DNA of 64,000 nucleotides from Carboxydothermus hydrogenoformans Z-2901 (GCF_000012865.1 NC_007503.1:2115001-2179000), one strand, 5' to 3'; positions 37,349-47,304 are shown, numbered from the stretch's first letter. Numbers and translations: made by a program. Notes: a model not told the origin generated them from the sequence alone.

Positions 37349-38677
37349 TTATAAGATAATAGCTTTTCCAACCAAATCCATAAGCCCGGACATTTCCACA
37401 GGCAGATTATAGTACTCAAAAACCAATGGCAATTGAGCTTTGCAGATGGAACAGGGAGCCACTACATAGTCCGCTCCGGTCTTTTTTACCTGCTCGGCCT
37501 TGACTTTCCCAAGCTTCATCCGGGTTTCCAAAATTTCTTCCATCAATAGCCCCGACCCAGCACCGCAGCAGAAATTTTCCTCCCGGTTAGGAGTCATTTC
37601 TACAAAATTTTTAACTACATGGCGCAGAATAAAGCGCGGTTCTTCAATAATATCCCCTGCTCGGGCTAAATTACAGGGGTCATGGTAAGTGTAAACTATA
37701 TCGCCATTTCTCTCCGGATCAACTTTTATTATTCCTTTAGCAATTAAGTACGCCGCTTCTTCGTGAATATGGCGAATTTCCACATCAACGGGACCGTTTA
37801 GCCCATCGGTATACATCCGGGCTGCCCGCCAGCCATGACCACATTCACCCTGAACAATCTTTTTAGCTTTCAATTTTTTGGCGCAATCTAAAAGCCGGCG
37901 ATTGTGTTCTTTCATCACTTTTTCATCAAAGAAAAGGCCAAAGTTGGCAGCTTCAATTATTTCACTGGGAATGGTCCACTTAATACCGGCTGCATGATAC
38001 ATCTTGGCCACACCAATCATCGTGTTGGTATTGACGAAAAAGTCCGCTGAGGAAGGCACATACATGACATCCGCTTCTTCATCTACGGGTATGCGGATTT
38101 TTATACCCGTCTCTTCGTACATTTCTTCTTCAAGGAATTCACAACTATCTAACAGGGCCGGTTTGGTAATCCCCATGTTGTTGCCGGTATTGGCCATATT
38201 TTTGACAATACCGACAGTAAATCGTGGCACCATTCCGAGCTCTGCTAATATTTGCCTGACCATGATGGTAACTTCGGCCGTATCGATTCCAAAGGGGCAA
38301 ACTAAAGCGCAACGCCGGCACTGGTTGCACTGGTAAAAATATGTAAACCATTTTTCCAAAAGTTCGGCACTTATTCCAATGCCTCCGGCCACTTTTCCTA
38401 AAACCCCTGATAGTGGCATTACTTCCTGCTTATAAACACTTCGGACTAAATCGGCTCGTTTGGTCGGTATATTATAAGGATCCTCCGTTCCCAGATACGA
38501 GTGGCAGGCATTTATACACGCACCGCATTTGGTGCAACATTCCATAGCGAGTTTAAACATTCGACTTTCGGCGGCTTTTTCGCGAATTAAGGCTACCGCT
38601 TTGCGCACTTTTTCCTCATCGTCCAAAATGCGATATGGCAGCGGGGCGAGGTCTTTTGCTTTCTGCGGGGCATTCAT
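37349..38677 (-). CDS. dsrK: DsrK-like Fe-S protein (HdrD family)
   Basis: Cytoplasm-facing catalytic subunit that reduces the DsrC trisulfide. The 442-residue product has two [4Fe-4S] motifs, CTKCGACINACH near 49 and CNQCRRCALVCPFG near 117. It also has two CCG-type domains for the special cubane cluster: ENFCCGAGSGLL with the preceding DPCNLAR, and APCSICKAQLPL. It lies between dsrM and dsrC. Confidence 0.92.
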   Translation of the reverse strand: MNAPQKAKDLAPLPYRILDDEEKVRKAVALIREKAAESRMFKLAMECCTKCGACINACHSYLGTEDPYNIPTKRADLVRSVYKQEVMPLSGVLGKVAGGIGISAELLEKWFTYFYQCNQCRRCALVCPFGIDTAEVTIMVRQILAELGMVPRFTVGIVKNMANTGNNMGITKPALLDSCEFLEEEMYEETGIKIRIPVDEEADVMYVPSSADFFVNTNTMIGVAKMYHAAGIKWTIPSEIIEAANFGLFFDEKVMKEHNRRLLDCAKKLKAKKIVQGECGHGWRAARMYTDGLNGPVDVEIRHIHEEAAYLIAKGIIKVDPERNGDIVYTYHDPCNLARAGDIIEEPRFILRHVVKNFVEMTPNREENFCCGAGSGLLMEEILETRMKLGKVKAEQVKKTGADYVVAPCSICKAQLPLVFEYYNLPVEMSGLMDLVGKAIIL

Positions 38678-38694
38678 TATATGCTTCCCCCTTT

Positions 38695-39411
38695 CTAAAG
38701 CCTTAAAAGCTTTGCCTTGCCATCACCGGTTAACGTAATTGCTTTATTTATTAACCCGCCCGCTAAGTGTAAAAGCTTAGAAAACGGAAGGTACATCAAT
38801 AAGATTTGTCCAAAGAAATAATGAAGGACAAAAGCATCAGGAAGCTCATAATTAATTGGCCTTAAACTAAATAAATCCGCAAAATATTTCTTCACGGTAG
38901 AAAGTTCTACCGGTGCCAAAGTCCGCATCGCATTTCCGGTGGTGACAATTACCAAAATTAAAAGTAAATCAATGTAATCCCAGGGGTCGGAAACCTGTTT
39001 AATCTGGCCGGAGAGCCGCCTAAGAAGAAGGGCTAATGCACCCAAAAAGGCCAGAGTACCTGCCAGCATCCCAAAAGCAAAGGACAGCTTTTCGCTCTGT
39101 TCCGGAGTTGCACCAAACAGCGTAAACTGGTGCCCGGCAAAGGCTATTCCGGCTATATGCCCGATAACTATCAAGAATATCCCCAGGTGAAATCCGTAAG
39201 ACATCACCCAAAGCGGGCGCTCAAACCGATACAGGGTTTTAAAGAATAGGATTTCTTTCAGAATTTCACCACCGGGCGTATCGGGTACCGGAAAAAGGTT
39301 TAATTGATACTTCACTTTTGAGGCATACCAACCTCTTATCCGGTAGATAAGCCCAAACACCAGTATTAAAAATGTTAGATAAGGAAGTACGCCAACAACA
39401 AAATGTTTCAA
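38695..39411 (-). CDS. dsrM: DsrM-like membrane cytochrome b subunit
   Basis: A 238-residue membrane protein with five or six segments (YLTFLILVFGLIYRI at the N-terminus). Histidine-bearing segments HLGIFLIVIGHIAGIAFAGH and LPFSKLLHLAGG are those of NarI/DsrM heme b subunits. It delivers quinol electrons to the DsrK-type protein. It is placed between a ferredoxin gene and dsrK, 15-18 nt from each. Confidence 0.9.
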   Translation of the reverse strand: MKHFVVGVLPYLTFLILVFGLIYRIRGWYASKVKYQLNLFPVPDTPGGEILKEILFFKTLYRFERPLWVMSYGFHLGIFLIVIGHIAGIAFAGHQFTLFGATPEQSEKLSFAFGMLAGTLAFLGALALLLRRLSGQIKQVSDPWDYIDLLLILVIVTTGNAMRTLAPVELSTVKKYFADLFSLRPINYELPDAFVLHYFFGQILLMYLPFSKLLHLAGGLINKAITLTGDGKAKLLRL

Positions 39412-39426
39412 GGGTTCTTCCCCCTA

Positions 39427-39615
39427 TTATAGTTCTTGAATGGTAACGGCCCCGGTTGGGCAGGAAGTAGTGCAGGTTTCACAACCCATACACTCCGAGG
39501 GATCCGAAACTAATTCCACCTTATCGCCTTTTAATTCGAACAATCTTGCCGGACAAGCTTCGGCACAGGTCCCGCAACCGGTGCATTTATCCAGATCTAA
39601 ATTAACCATGTACAT
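39427..39615 (-). CDS. 2[4Fe-4S] ferredoxin
   Basis: A 62-residue ferredoxin from the ATG at 39615 (GGGAG upstream). Two cluster motifs, CTGCGTCAEACPA and CMGCETCTTSCPTGA, make a bacterial-type low-potential ferredoxin. It sits between the HdrD-like gene and dsrM, so it may pass electrons into or out of the Dsr membrane complex. Confidence 0.95.
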   Translation of the reverse strand: MYMVNLDLDKCTGCGTCAEACPARLFELKGDKVELVSDPSECMGCETCTTSCPTGAVTIQEL

Positions 39616-39635
39616 CGCTTTCACTCCCTTTGTAG

Positions 39636-40928
39636 TTATTTGTTTTCTGCCCCGGGCAATACCAGAGCATTAGCAACGATTTCCGATAAAGCAGTGATAT
39701 TCACGGGCATTTTATAATGCTTTTTAAGGTCTTGAAGCTGTACCAAACAGTTGTGGCATGGTGCCACTACTTCTTTAGCTTCGGTAGCCAGTATTTGGTC
39801 TGCCTTTGGTTTACCCGCCGCTATCCTGGATTTGGCATAATCGGTCATGGCCAGCATCCCACCGCCACCACCGCAGCAAAGGTTTTCAACACCTGAAGGG
39901 CTCATTTCTCTAAAATCACTTACAGCCCTCGCCAGGATTTCTCTTGGCTCTTTATAAATGCCACCGTTTCTGGCTAAATTACACGGGTCATGGTAGGTCA
40001 CCGGCTTGTTATTGCGCGAAGGATCAAGTTTTATGCGGCCGGACGTGACGTATTCATGGATTAATTCCACCACATGCCTTACTTCAAAGGGGAATTTTTC
40101 GCCCAGCCAGTTTTCAGCTTCCCAGCGCATAGCCCTAAAGCCATGCCCACATTCGGTCATCGCCAGCACTTTCACCCCGAGCTCTACAGTGGCATCCCTT
40201 AACCTTTGGGCATGAAGTCTTGCCAAGTCGTCTTCCCCGGAAAATAATGCTAAATTGGTTGCATCAAACATTTTGCTGGAAACGGTCCAATCCTCGCCGG
40301 CAGCATAGAAGATTTTTGCCAGAGCAATAAAGGAAAGAGGATAAACCTTAACTTCCAGGGGTATCGTCATGTATAACACCCGGGCACCTTTTTTATCCAC
40401 CGGGATTTTTGCTTTGGAGTCCCCAACTTCGTCCTGAAGTTGTTCTTCCAGCCACTCTATCGTTTCTAAAAACTCCTCCCGGGTAACCCCCATGTTATTC
40501 CCCGATTCAATGGTTAAATCCACTCCAGCCTTTAAACTGGCCGGAACCATATTAATTGCTGCCAGCATGGCCCGGGCCGTTCTGACAATTAACCCGGTAT
40601 CTATACCCATGGGACAGTTAATGGTACACCGCCGGCACATGGTACAGCTACCAAAGGCAATATCCTTTAACTCCCGGGCGTACTCCTCATCAAAATCCCG
40701 AGCTCCTACAAGGCCGGGAAACAATTTTCCCGTCGGCGTAAAATACCTCCGGTAGATTTTTCTAAGTTTTTCCGCTTTATAAGCCGGCGTATGAACGGGA
40801 TCCTGGGTAGCCCTATAGTAGTGGCAACTATCCTTGCAGATGCCACAGTGAGCACACACTTCCAGGCTGGCAATTAATTTTTTATTTAATCTGCTTTTAA
40901 GAAACTCCACCGCTTTTTGGGTACTCAT
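39636..40928 (-). CDS. HdrD/DsrK-like Fe-S protein (second copy)
   Basis: A 430-residue paralogue of the DsrK protein. Cluster motifs are CAHCGICKDSCH near 26 and CTMCRRCTINCPMG near 96, and the CCG domains show DPCNLARNGGI, ENLCCGGGGGM and APCHNCLVQL. Its order with the ferredoxin and dsrM parallels dsrK-dsrC-dsrM2, so the locus carries two heterodisulfide-reductase-like modules. Whether both act on DsrC is unknown. Confidence 0.9.
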   Translation of the reverse strand: MSTQKAVEFLKSRLNKKLIASLEVCAHCGICKDSCHYYRATQDPVHTPAYKAEKLRKIYRRYFTPTGKLFPGLVGARDFDEEYARELKDIAFGSCTMCRRCTINCPMGIDTGLIVRTARAMLAAINMVPASLKAGVDLTIESGNNMGVTREEFLETIEWLEEQLQDEVGDSKAKIPVDKKGARVLYMTIPLEVKVYPLSFIALAKIFYAAGEDWTVSSKMFDATNLALFSGEDDLARLHAQRLRDATVELGVKVLAMTECGHGFRAMRWEAENWLGEKFPFEVRHVVELIHEYVTSGRIKLDPSRNNKPVTYHDPCNLARNGGIYKEPREILARAVSDFREMSPSGVENLCCGGGGGMLAMTDYAKSRIAAGKPKADQILATEAKEVVAPCHNCLVQLQDLKKHYKMPVNITALSEIVANALVLPGAENK

Positions 40929-41033
40929 CGCTTTACCCCTTTAATCTCGAGCATTTTTTTCTTTTTTCAATTTAACCGTAACACTTACTGCTTTCTGTGT
41001 AAAATTCGCGTTTTTTATTTCACTATTTGCAAT

Positions 41034-42536
41034 TTAAATTGCTGCTTCTAATATCTTTTCTAAAATGCCATCAACTCCAGGCCGTTTAGCCTCAAGAATC
41101 TCAAAGTCACCATATTTTTTAATCTCCGCCGTTGTGCTTAGCCCCATCGAAACCATTTTTATTTCCGCTAACCTCTCTCGCTTTTCGTCCGTTAAGCTTT
41201 CAAAAAAATTATTTACTGCTGCCGGGCTTACAAAGGTAATAAAATCAATTTTCCGACCATCAATTAACTCAAAAAGATGGTCTGCCTCAACCTTTGCCCT
41301 GACAGCCTTGTACACCGGTAGGTACTTTACCGGTAAACGCTCCTCACGGAGTTTTAATTCTAAAATTGTAGCCTTTTCGCTTTTGGGAAAGAGAATTTTT
41401 TCCCCATCTTGAAGGCGCCCGGCAATGAATTTTACCACTTCACGGGGCAAAAACCGGTCAGTTTTATGGGCTACATTTATCCCTGAATTTTCCAAAGCTT
41501 TCTTAGTTTTTTCTCCGATAGCAATTATTTCGGGCAAAGCATCTATTGATAGCTCCAAACACTTTAAACGGTTCAAAAAAAACTCCACACCGTTTGGACT
41601 TGTAAATAAGATATACTTGTATTCATTAAGCCTCTGGAGTTCCCGGTCTACTTCCCGGTAGCTCTCGGGTTTTAAATATTCCACCTGGGGCAAATGCCAA
41701 ACTTCAGCTCCAAGTTCTTTTAACCGGCAAGCCAAAAGTTTACCGGAGTTACTGCTTTGAGTAACCAGTATGCGCTTGCCCATTAGCCTTTTCGTTTCAA
41801 ACCAGTTAAGCTGCTCCCGGAGCTTAACCGTCTCCCCCACCACAATAATTACCGGATGCTTTAAGTCGGCCTTTCTTACCTTTTCCTCAATATCCTGAAG
41901 ACACCCGGTTACCGTCCTTTGTTCCGCTCGGGTCCCAAGCCTGATTACGGCAACAGGGGTTTGGGGCGAGCGGCCATACTTCAGCAAATTGGCTACAATT
42001 TGCGGCAGATTTTTCCTCCCCATTAAAAAGACCAATGTATCCGCAGCTAAAGCTACTTTTTCCCAGTTAATTTGACTTTCTTTTTTGGTCGGGTCCTCGT
42101 TACCGGTTATTACGCAAAAGGAAGCCGCTACTTCCCGGTGGGTTACCGGAATCCCTGCATACGCCGGAACGGCAATAGCCGAAGTTATTCCCGGAACCAC
42201 CTCAAAAGGAATCCCGTGCCGGGTAAGCTCCAATGCTTCTTCGCCACCACGCCCGAAAACGAAGGGATCTCCCCCTTTTAACCTCACCACCGTTTTCCCC
42301 GCTAACGCTTTTTCCACCAAAAGCTTGTTAATCTCTTCCTGCAAATACTCGTGACGTTCAGGAGCTTTTCCGGCATAGATAAGTTCGGCATCTTTTCGGG
42401 CATAGGTTAAGAGTACCGGGTTTACCAAGCGGTCGTAAACTATCACATCCGCTTTTTTGATTAGATTTAAACCTTTAACGGTAATCAAATCCGGATCTCC
42501 CGGGCCGGCACCCACGAGGTACACAAAACCAGGCAT
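41034..42536 (-). CDS. cobA-hemD: Uroporphyrinogen-III C-methyltransferase/synthase fusion (CobA-HemD)
   Basis: Bifunctional enzyme making precorrin-2 for siroheme. The first 245 residues are the SAM-dependent methyltransferase: VYLVGAGPGDPDLITVKGL, VRLKGGDPFVFGRGGEE and PGITSAIAVPAYAGIPVTHR. The remainder is uroporphyrinogen-III synthase (ILVTQSSNSGKLLACRLKE, FTSPNGVEFFLNRL, FVSPAAVNNFF). The ATG at 42536 is better spaced from AAAGGA than the one at 42545. Its place in the dsr operon ties siroheme supply to sulfite reductase. Confidence 0.94.
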   Translation of the reverse strand: MPGFVYLVGAGPGDPDLITVKGLNLIKKADVIVYDRLVNPVLLTYARKDAELIYAGKAPERHEYLQEEINKLLVEKALAGKTVVRLKGGDPFVFGRGGEEALELTRHGIPFEVVPGITSAIAVPAYAGIPVTHREVAASFCVITGNEDPTKKESQINWEKVALAADTLVFLMGRKNLPQIVANLLKYGRSPQTPVAVIRLGTRAEQRTVTGCLQDIEEKVRKADLKHPVIIVVGETVKLREQLNWFETKRLMGKRILVTQSSNSGKLLACRLKELGAEVWHLPQVEYLKPESYREVDRELQRLNEYKYILFTSPNGVEFFLNRLKCLELSIDALPEIIAIGEKTKKALENSGINVAHKTDRFLPREVVKFIAGRLQDGEKILFPKSEKATILELKLREERLPVKYLPVYKAVRAKVEADHLFELIDGRKIDFITFVSPAAVNNFFESLTDEKRERLAEIKMVSMGLSTTAEIKKYGDFEILEAKRPGVDGILEKILEAAI

Positions 42537-42563
42537 AGACTTCATCCTTTGCTTAATTTCTTA

Positions 42564-42586
42564 GGGCCGCCCAGGGCGGGCGGCCC
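42564..42586 (-). other. GC-rich intercistronic hairpin
   Basis: GGGCCGCCC (42564-42572) and GGGCGGCCC (42578-42586) form a very stable 9-bp stem between dsrD and cobA-hemD. No U-tract follows on the minus strand, so mRNA processing or stabilisation of dsrABD is more likely than termination. Confidence 0.6.
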
Positions 42587-42613
42587 AGGGCAGGGGAGAA
42601 AAGGGGAGTAATG

Positions 42614-42799
42614 TTATGTTTTTAGCTTGATATAAGAAGTCCCAAGATAAAGAAACTCAATTTTATCTTCCTTGGCCAATTCGGTAACTGCTTTATCTAC
42701 TTCTCCTTTGGAAACACCTAAAGCTTGAGCCACTTCTTTGTTTTTGGCCTTATCGACCGTTTTTAAGTAATCAATGATTTTTTGTTTTAACTCTTCCAC
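42614..42799 (-). CDS. dsrD: DsrD-like winged-helix protein
   Basis: A 61-residue winged-helix protein from the GTG at 42799, 14 nt after dsrB. DsrD follows dsrAB in sulfate and sulfite reducers and is reported to stimulate DsrAB. VEELKQKIIDYLKTV and the helix-turn-helix KNKEVAQALGVSKGEVDKAV fit. It is shorter than the 78-residue Desulfovibrio protein. Confidence 0.85.
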   Translation of the reverse strand: MEELKQKIIDYLKTVDKAKNKEVAQALGVSKGEVDKAVTELAKEDKIEFLYLGTSYIKLKT

Positions 42800-42812
42800 C
42801 CTACCGACCCCC

Positions 42813-43871
42813 TTACCAGTTAAACTGAGTAGTGGTTCTAAAGGTGGTCGGCGCAAAGATAAAGTCATCAATATGTTTTTCCGTAAATGGAAGACCCGTC
42901 AGTTTAAAGAACCGCTCCCAGCCAATCCGCTCAATCCATTCGCCATATCTTTCACCCGGCAGAGCATTTTCAGCATATACTTCTAAAAGGTGCTTTACTG
43001 CCTCCACCGTCTCCGTCCACCGGGGCGGATTGTTGGGAAGATACGGTATTGCCAGCCGGGAAAACTTAGGAGCGGTCCGGGCGTTGGAAACCTTACCGCC
43101 CACAAAAATGGCTACCCCGTCGTTTTCCGGATCGGCAATTGGCATGGCCGGACAAACGGTATAGCAGTTGCCGCAGTACATACACTTATCCGGATTCACT
43201 TCCACCGATTTTAGCTTGGGATTTGGCTTAATGGCACCGGTCGGACAGCTCTGAATAACCGAGGGAATCTCACAAACCTTATGCAGCTTTTCGTGATCGA
43301 TTCTCGGCGGTTTGCGGTGAATACCAACGATAGCAATATCCGAACAGTGCACGGCCCCGCACATATTAAGACAGCAGGCCACAGCAATCCGGACCATGTT
43401 GGGAAGCTTGTTTTCCACAAAGTAATCGTAAAGCCCATCCATTAAACTTTTTACCAGGCCGGAAGCGTCGGTAGCCGCAGAATGACAGTGCACCCAGCCC
43501 TGAGTATGCACAATGTTGGAAACCGAGTGTCCGGTACCTCCTACCGGCAAGCCTCTTCGGGCAAGCTCCTCCAAAAGCGGCTCCACCATTTCCTTATCAT
43601 CCAGTAAAAACTCAATATTATGGCGACTGGTAAAGCGCAAATGCCCTTTGCTGTATTTATCGGCAATTTCGCAAATTTCCCGGATAAAATCAATGCTGGC
43701 AAGTCTTGGCGACCCTACCCGAACCGTATACAGCTCGGCCCCGGTTTCCGAAACATGCTTTAAAACCCCGGGACGAATTTGTTCGTGGTACAGCCACTTG
43801 CCATAATTTTCTTTAATAATATCAGGAATAAGCGTACTGTAGTGGGGAGGTCCAAAATCAGTCCTCGCCAT
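42813..43871 (-). CDS. dsrB: Dissimilatory sulfite reductase beta subunit
   Basis: Partner of DsrA in the siroheme enzyme that reduces sulfite. The 352-residue product has cysteines in [15 protein letters not shown] and [20 protein letters not shown] for the siroheme-coupled cluster region. An inserted ferredoxin domain has [11 protein letters not shown] and [14 protein letters not shown]. It follows dsrA by 1 nt. Confidence 0.96.
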   Translation of the reverse strand: MARTDFGPPHYSTLIPDIIKENYGKWLYHEQIRPGVLKHVSETGAELYTVRVGSPRLASIDFIREICEIADKYSKGHLRFTSRHNIEFLLDDKEMVEPLLEELARRGLPVGGTGHSVSNIVHTQGWVHCHSAATDASGLVKSLMDGLYDYFVENKLPNMVRIAVACCLNMCGAVHCSDIAIVGIHRKPPRIDHEKLHKVCEIPSVIQSCPTGAIKPNPKLKSVEVNPDKCMYCGNCYTVCPAMPIADPENDGVAIFVGGKVSNARTAPKFSRLAIPYLPNNPPRWTETVEAVKHLLEVYAENALPGERYGEWIERIGWERFFKLTGLPFTEKHIDDFIFAPTTFRTTTQFNW

Positions 43872-43872
43872 T

Positions 43873-45063
43873 TTACTTCACCTCCTCTGGGTACCAGAAG
43901 TAGTAGGGGTTAGCACGAGGAGCTGTAACCATTTGCGGCACCGGTTTAATTCCGGTATCCCGTAAGAACTTCGGCATACCCAGACGGTAAATGGTTTCGC
44001 CAATCCGCTCCCGGGTCTTGCCGTTTTCATCCCACCAATCGGTAATGGTCCGGATAAAATCCTTAAGTTCGGTATAAGGCGGTTTCATTTCCATAAACGG
44101 TATGATAACCCAGGACATAAATGCCGACTTAACAATCGGAGCCTTGGCACCTATGAGTAATGTGGCACCGCCTTCTTTGCCAACCCTTAATGCCCGGGGC
44201 ATTTCGTTAATACAATGCATGCAGCGGGTGCAGGACTCATTATCGATAACAATTTCCCGGGTTTCAGCATTGTATTTCACCGCTTTTTTCGGGCATTTAT
44301 CCACGACCATTCCCTGAATGTCAAAACCGGCCTCGGCATATGCTTTTACTTCCTCCTGATTTACCCGGATTTCATCCCTCCAGGTACCAATTACCGAGAG
44401 ATCAGCCCGGGCAATAGAAGCTACGCAATCGTTGGGGCAGCCGGCAATCTTGATCTTAAACTTATAGGGCCACATCGGCCGGTGAAGCTCATTTTGAAAC
44501 TCCATGGTAATCTCATGGCAAACATCAAGGGTATCGAAGCAAGCAAACTCGCAACGGGCCGGACCAACGCAACAGCTCGGCGTTCTTAGGTCCGAACCGG
44601 AACCTCCCAGGTCAAAGCCGGCTTCTGCCAGTTCATCAAAGCAAGCCTGCAGTTTATCGGTGTCGGTACCCAGGAGAATTGCATCACCGGTCGAACCATG
44701 GAAGTTAGTTAAACCGCTGCCATATTTTTCCCAGATATCGCAAAGTTTCCGCAATGCTTCGGTAGTGTAAAACCAACCGGCTGGCTGGTTTACCCGAATA
44801 GTGTGAAATTCCGCTGCATCGGGAAACTGCTCCGGAACATCGGAGTAACGGCCAATAACTCCGCCACCGTAACCTTTTACCCCCACAATTCCGCCGTGTT
44901 TCCAGTGAACTTTCTTTTCCCGATAAGAAAGCTCAAGCTGTCCTAACAGCGCTTCGGCTTTTTTGTTTTTGGCCGCAGCTTTTTTAATTTCCTTGACAAA
45001 GCTGGGCCAACGCCCCTCCTCTAACTGGTCCAAAAGAGGAGTCTTTTTTTCCTCGTTGGCCAT
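43873..45063 (-). CDS. dsrA: Dissimilatory sulfite reductase alpha subunit
   Basis: Catalytic subunit of sulfite reduction, 396 residues from the ATG at 45063 (AGGAGGTGCC upstream). The siroheme/[4Fe-4S] cysteines are in [17 protein letters not shown] and [18 protein letters not shown]. The ferredoxin insert has [10 protein letters not shown] and [15 protein letters not shown]. It is the first gene of the dsr operon; the 326 nt upstream to the ligase gene hold its promoter region and a palindrome pair but no gene. Confidence 0.96.
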   Translation of the reverse strand: MANEEKKTPLLDQLEEGRWPSFVKEIKKAAAKNKKAEALLGQLELSYREKKVHWKHGGIVGVKGYGGGVIGRYSDVPEQFPDAAEFHTIRVNQPAGWFYTTEALRKLCDIWEKYGSGLTNFHGSTGDAILLGTDTDKLQACFDELAEAGFDLGGSGSDLRTPSCCVGPARCEFACFDTLDVCHEITMEFQNELHRPMWPYKFKIKIAGCPNDCVASIARADLSVIGTWRDEIRVNQEEVKAYAEAGFDIQGMVVDKCPKKAVKYNAETREIVIDNESCTRCMHCINEMPRALRVGKEGGATLLIGAKAPIVKSAFMSWVIIPFMEMKPPYTELKDFIRTITDWWDENGKTRERIGETIYRLGMPKFLRDTGIKPVPQMVTAPRANPYYFWYPEEVK

Positions 45064-45329
45064 TAATTCGGCACCTCCTGCTTGTGATAATATTCTCATG
45101 TGTTCTCTACTAAAATCATAATTTTTCTAACATTTTCGGTCAATTAGGTTTATTATTTGATAAACTTATGGCGTTATTTTAATTTATTAATTTTTACTCT
45201 ATTTTTCTCTTTAAATCCCCTTCCACATTTCAAAATCATCCTAAACATCCCGGTTTTTCCCGCTTTTATTTGTGATATCGGTAACTATCTATAAAAAAAA
45301 TAAATACCGCTATTTGTGATATTTATAAT

Positions 45330-45384
45330 TTTAGGGACAGTCCCTAAAGTTATCCTTAAAGTATGGTAAAAGGGACTGTCCCTA
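45330..45384. repeat. Paired REP-like palindromes (GGGACAGTCCC type)
   Basis: TTAGGGACAGTCCCTAA (45331-45347) and AGGGACTGTCCCT (45371-45383) are each palindromic and are also inverted copies of each other, 23 nt apart, so the whole can fold into a long hairpin. A related single element lies at 32411. It ends 6 nt from the stop of the ligase gene. Confidence 0.7.
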
Positions 45385-45389
45385 CTTTA

Positions 45390-46997
45390 TTACTTCCGTA
45401 ATTCTTCTTCTCTTAATTGCCGCCGCAGAATCTTACCTACAGCAGTCTTGGGAAGTTCCTCTCTAAATTCAACTTTCTTCGGCACCTTATAAGCCGCAAG
45501 TCTTTCCTTACAAAAAGCTATTATTTCCTCAGCGGTAGCGGTCTCTCCATCCTTTAACACCACAAAAGCTTTTACCGTTTCTCCCCGGTATTCATCGGGA
45601 ACGCCAACTACTACCGCTTCCTTAATTTTGGGATGCTCAAACAACACTTCTTCAACTTCCCGGGGATAAATGTTATAGCCGCTGGCAATAATCATATCTT
45701 TTTTCCGGTCAACGATATAAAAATATCCATCCTCATCCATACGGGCAATATCACCGGTGTAAAGCCAGCCGTCTTTTAACACCCGGGCCGTCTCCTCGGG
45801 CATATTCCAGTAACCTTTCATTACCTGCGGGCCTTTAACTGCCAGCTCTCCAATTTCACCAATCGGAAGTTCCCGTTCGTAATTTTCGGGGTCCACAATT
45901 TTAGCTTCGGTATCCGGGAAGGGAAGCCCAATAGACCCTACTTTTCTTTTACCCCCTAAAGGATTACAGTGGGTAACCGGCGATGCTTCGGACAATCCGT
46001 AGCCTTCGACCAGATGGCCGCCGGTAAGCTCCTCAAACTTTAAAGCAACCTCCACCGGAAGGGGAGCAGAACCGGATATGCACTCTTTAATGCTGTCTAT
46101 CCCGTAGCTTCCGGCATTGGGATAATTGTTGATAGCAATATACATCGTTGGAACACCGGGGAAAACGGTCGGCCGGTATTTTTTAATGGTATTCATTACT
46201 TCATTTATTTCAAAGCGAGGTAAAAGCACCAGCGTTCCTGCATTTATAAGGGAAAAGTTCATGGCCACACTCATGCCGTAAGAGTGGAAAAAGGGTAAAA
46301 CTCCTAACACTACTTCCTTGCCAAATTCACAGGAAGTCATCCAGGCCGTAACCTGCATGGGGTTTGCCAAGATGTTACGGTGGGTTAAAATTGCCCCTTT
46401 AGCAATTCCTGTGGTACCACCGGTATACTGCAATACCGCCGGGTCATTAAGATAGTCAATGGGAGGATACTCCACAGTATAACCTGCCGCCGATTTTACA
46501 TAAGCTTCAAAATCCACCGCATCATCAGGAACATCATAAGGGCTAAAATCAAATAATATAATTTTTTCTAAATTCGTCTGGTTTTGCACCGCCTTTATCC
46601 GGGGGTAAAGGTTACGCATTGCCACAATAACTTTAGCCCCGGAATCGTTTAAAATGTGCAAAAGTTCCCTTTCCACGTACATCGGGTTTACCTGAACTAA
46701 AATAGCTCCAATTTTTTGAACCGCAAGATAAGTAATCACATACTGCGGAGTGTTGGGAGACATTAAAGCCACGCGGTCACCCTTTTTCACTCCATCCCGG
46801 GCAAGAGCTGCTGCCAAAAGATCGGTGTAAAGCTTTAACTCCCCGTAAGTAATCTCTTTCTGGTAAAAAATTAGCGCTTTGTGATTCGGCATTTTAGCCG
46901 CAATTTCATCAACTATTTGGGCTATCGTCTTATCAGGGTAATTTAAAGAATGCGGTACCCCTTCTTCATAAGACTTAAGCCAGATAGGTTCTCCCAT
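45390..46997 (-). CDS. fadD: Long-chain fatty acid-CoA ligase
   Basis: AMP-forming acyl-CoA synthetase. The ATG at 46997 with AGGAGAAAAGG upstream gives 535 residues. ATP/AMP motifs are YTGGTTGIAKGAILTHRN near 190, GYGLSEASPVTHCNP near 332, DGWLYTGDIARMDEDGYFYI near 412 and GKILRRQL at the end with the catalytic lysine. The chain length preferred is a guess from similarity to long-chain ligases. It is monocistronic. Confidence 0.9.
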   Translation of the reverse strand: MGEPIWLKSYEEGVPHSLNYPDKTIAQIVDEIAAKMPNHKALIFYQKEITYGELKLYTDLLAAALARDGVKKGDRVALMSPNTPQYVITYLAVQKIGAILVQVNPMYVERELLHILNDSGAKVIVAMRNLYPRIKAVQNQTNLEKIILFDFSPYDVPDDAVDFEAYVKSAAGYTVEYPPIDYLNDPAVLQYTGGTTGIAKGAILTHRNILANPMQVTAWMTSCEFGKEVVLGVLPFFHSYGMSVAMNFSLINAGTLVLLPRFEINEVMNTIKKYRPTVFPGVPTMYIAINNYPNAGSYGIDSIKECISGSAPLPVEVALKFEELTGGHLVEGYGLSEASPVTHCNPLGGKRKVGSIGLPFPDTEAKIVDPENYERELPIGEIGELAVKGPQVMKGYWNMPEETARVLKDGWLYTGDIARMDEDGYFYIVDRKKDMIIASGYNIYPREVEEVLFEHPKIKEAVVVGVPDEYRGETVKAFVVLKDGETATAEEIIAFCKERLAAYKVPKKVEFREELPKTAVGKILRRQLREEELRK

Positions 46998-47156
46998 CCC
47001 TTTTCTCCTCCTTTTTACTTTTCTCTCTTTTTTTAATATTTCGAATTTTTGTATTGTTCGATAAATATTATAACGCATCCCCCTCCAATATTTAACCCAT
47101 CAACTGAATGAACGCTCATTTTTTTATCGACATGAATCGACTTCTAAAATCCCAAA

Positions 47157-47183
47157 AAATAAAAAACCGGGAAATCTCCCGGT
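47157..47183 (-). terminator. Terminator downstream of the desulforedoxin-like remnant
   Basis: Minus-strand stem ACCGGGA/TCCCGGT with a 4-nt loop followed by TTTTTATTTTTT. It lies 9 nt after the remnant's stop. Confidence 0.85.
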
Positions 47184-47191
47184 AATAACAA

Positions 47192-47295
47192 TCACCTTTT
47201 CTCCCGTAAAACCATCCGCTTGCCGCAGCACGCAAGCTGCCCTTTTCCACTCTCCAAAATTTCCACTTATTACCGCAAATCTCACATAAATACAT
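47192..47295 (-). pseudogene. Desulforedoxin-like zinc-ribbon/rubredoxin miniprotein, frameshifted
   Basis: From the ATG at 47295 the frame reads MYLCEICGNK and then continues sensibly only in another frame as VEILESGKGQLACCGKRMVL to a TGA at 47192. Joined, the product is about 34 residues with the desulforedoxin-type spacing CxxC...CC, which would bind one iron or zinc. The total length is one base short of a whole number of codons, so a single-base deletion near 47267 explains the break. No obvious slippery heptamer is present. It lies just downstream of a thioesterase gene on the same strand. Confidence 0.6.
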
Positions 47296-47304
47296 CGTTT
47301 TAAT

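Noticed and set aside
47255-47280. Programmed frameshift in the desulforedoxin-like gene
   Set aside because: No slippery heptamer or following hairpin is evident, and a single-base deletion explains the length.
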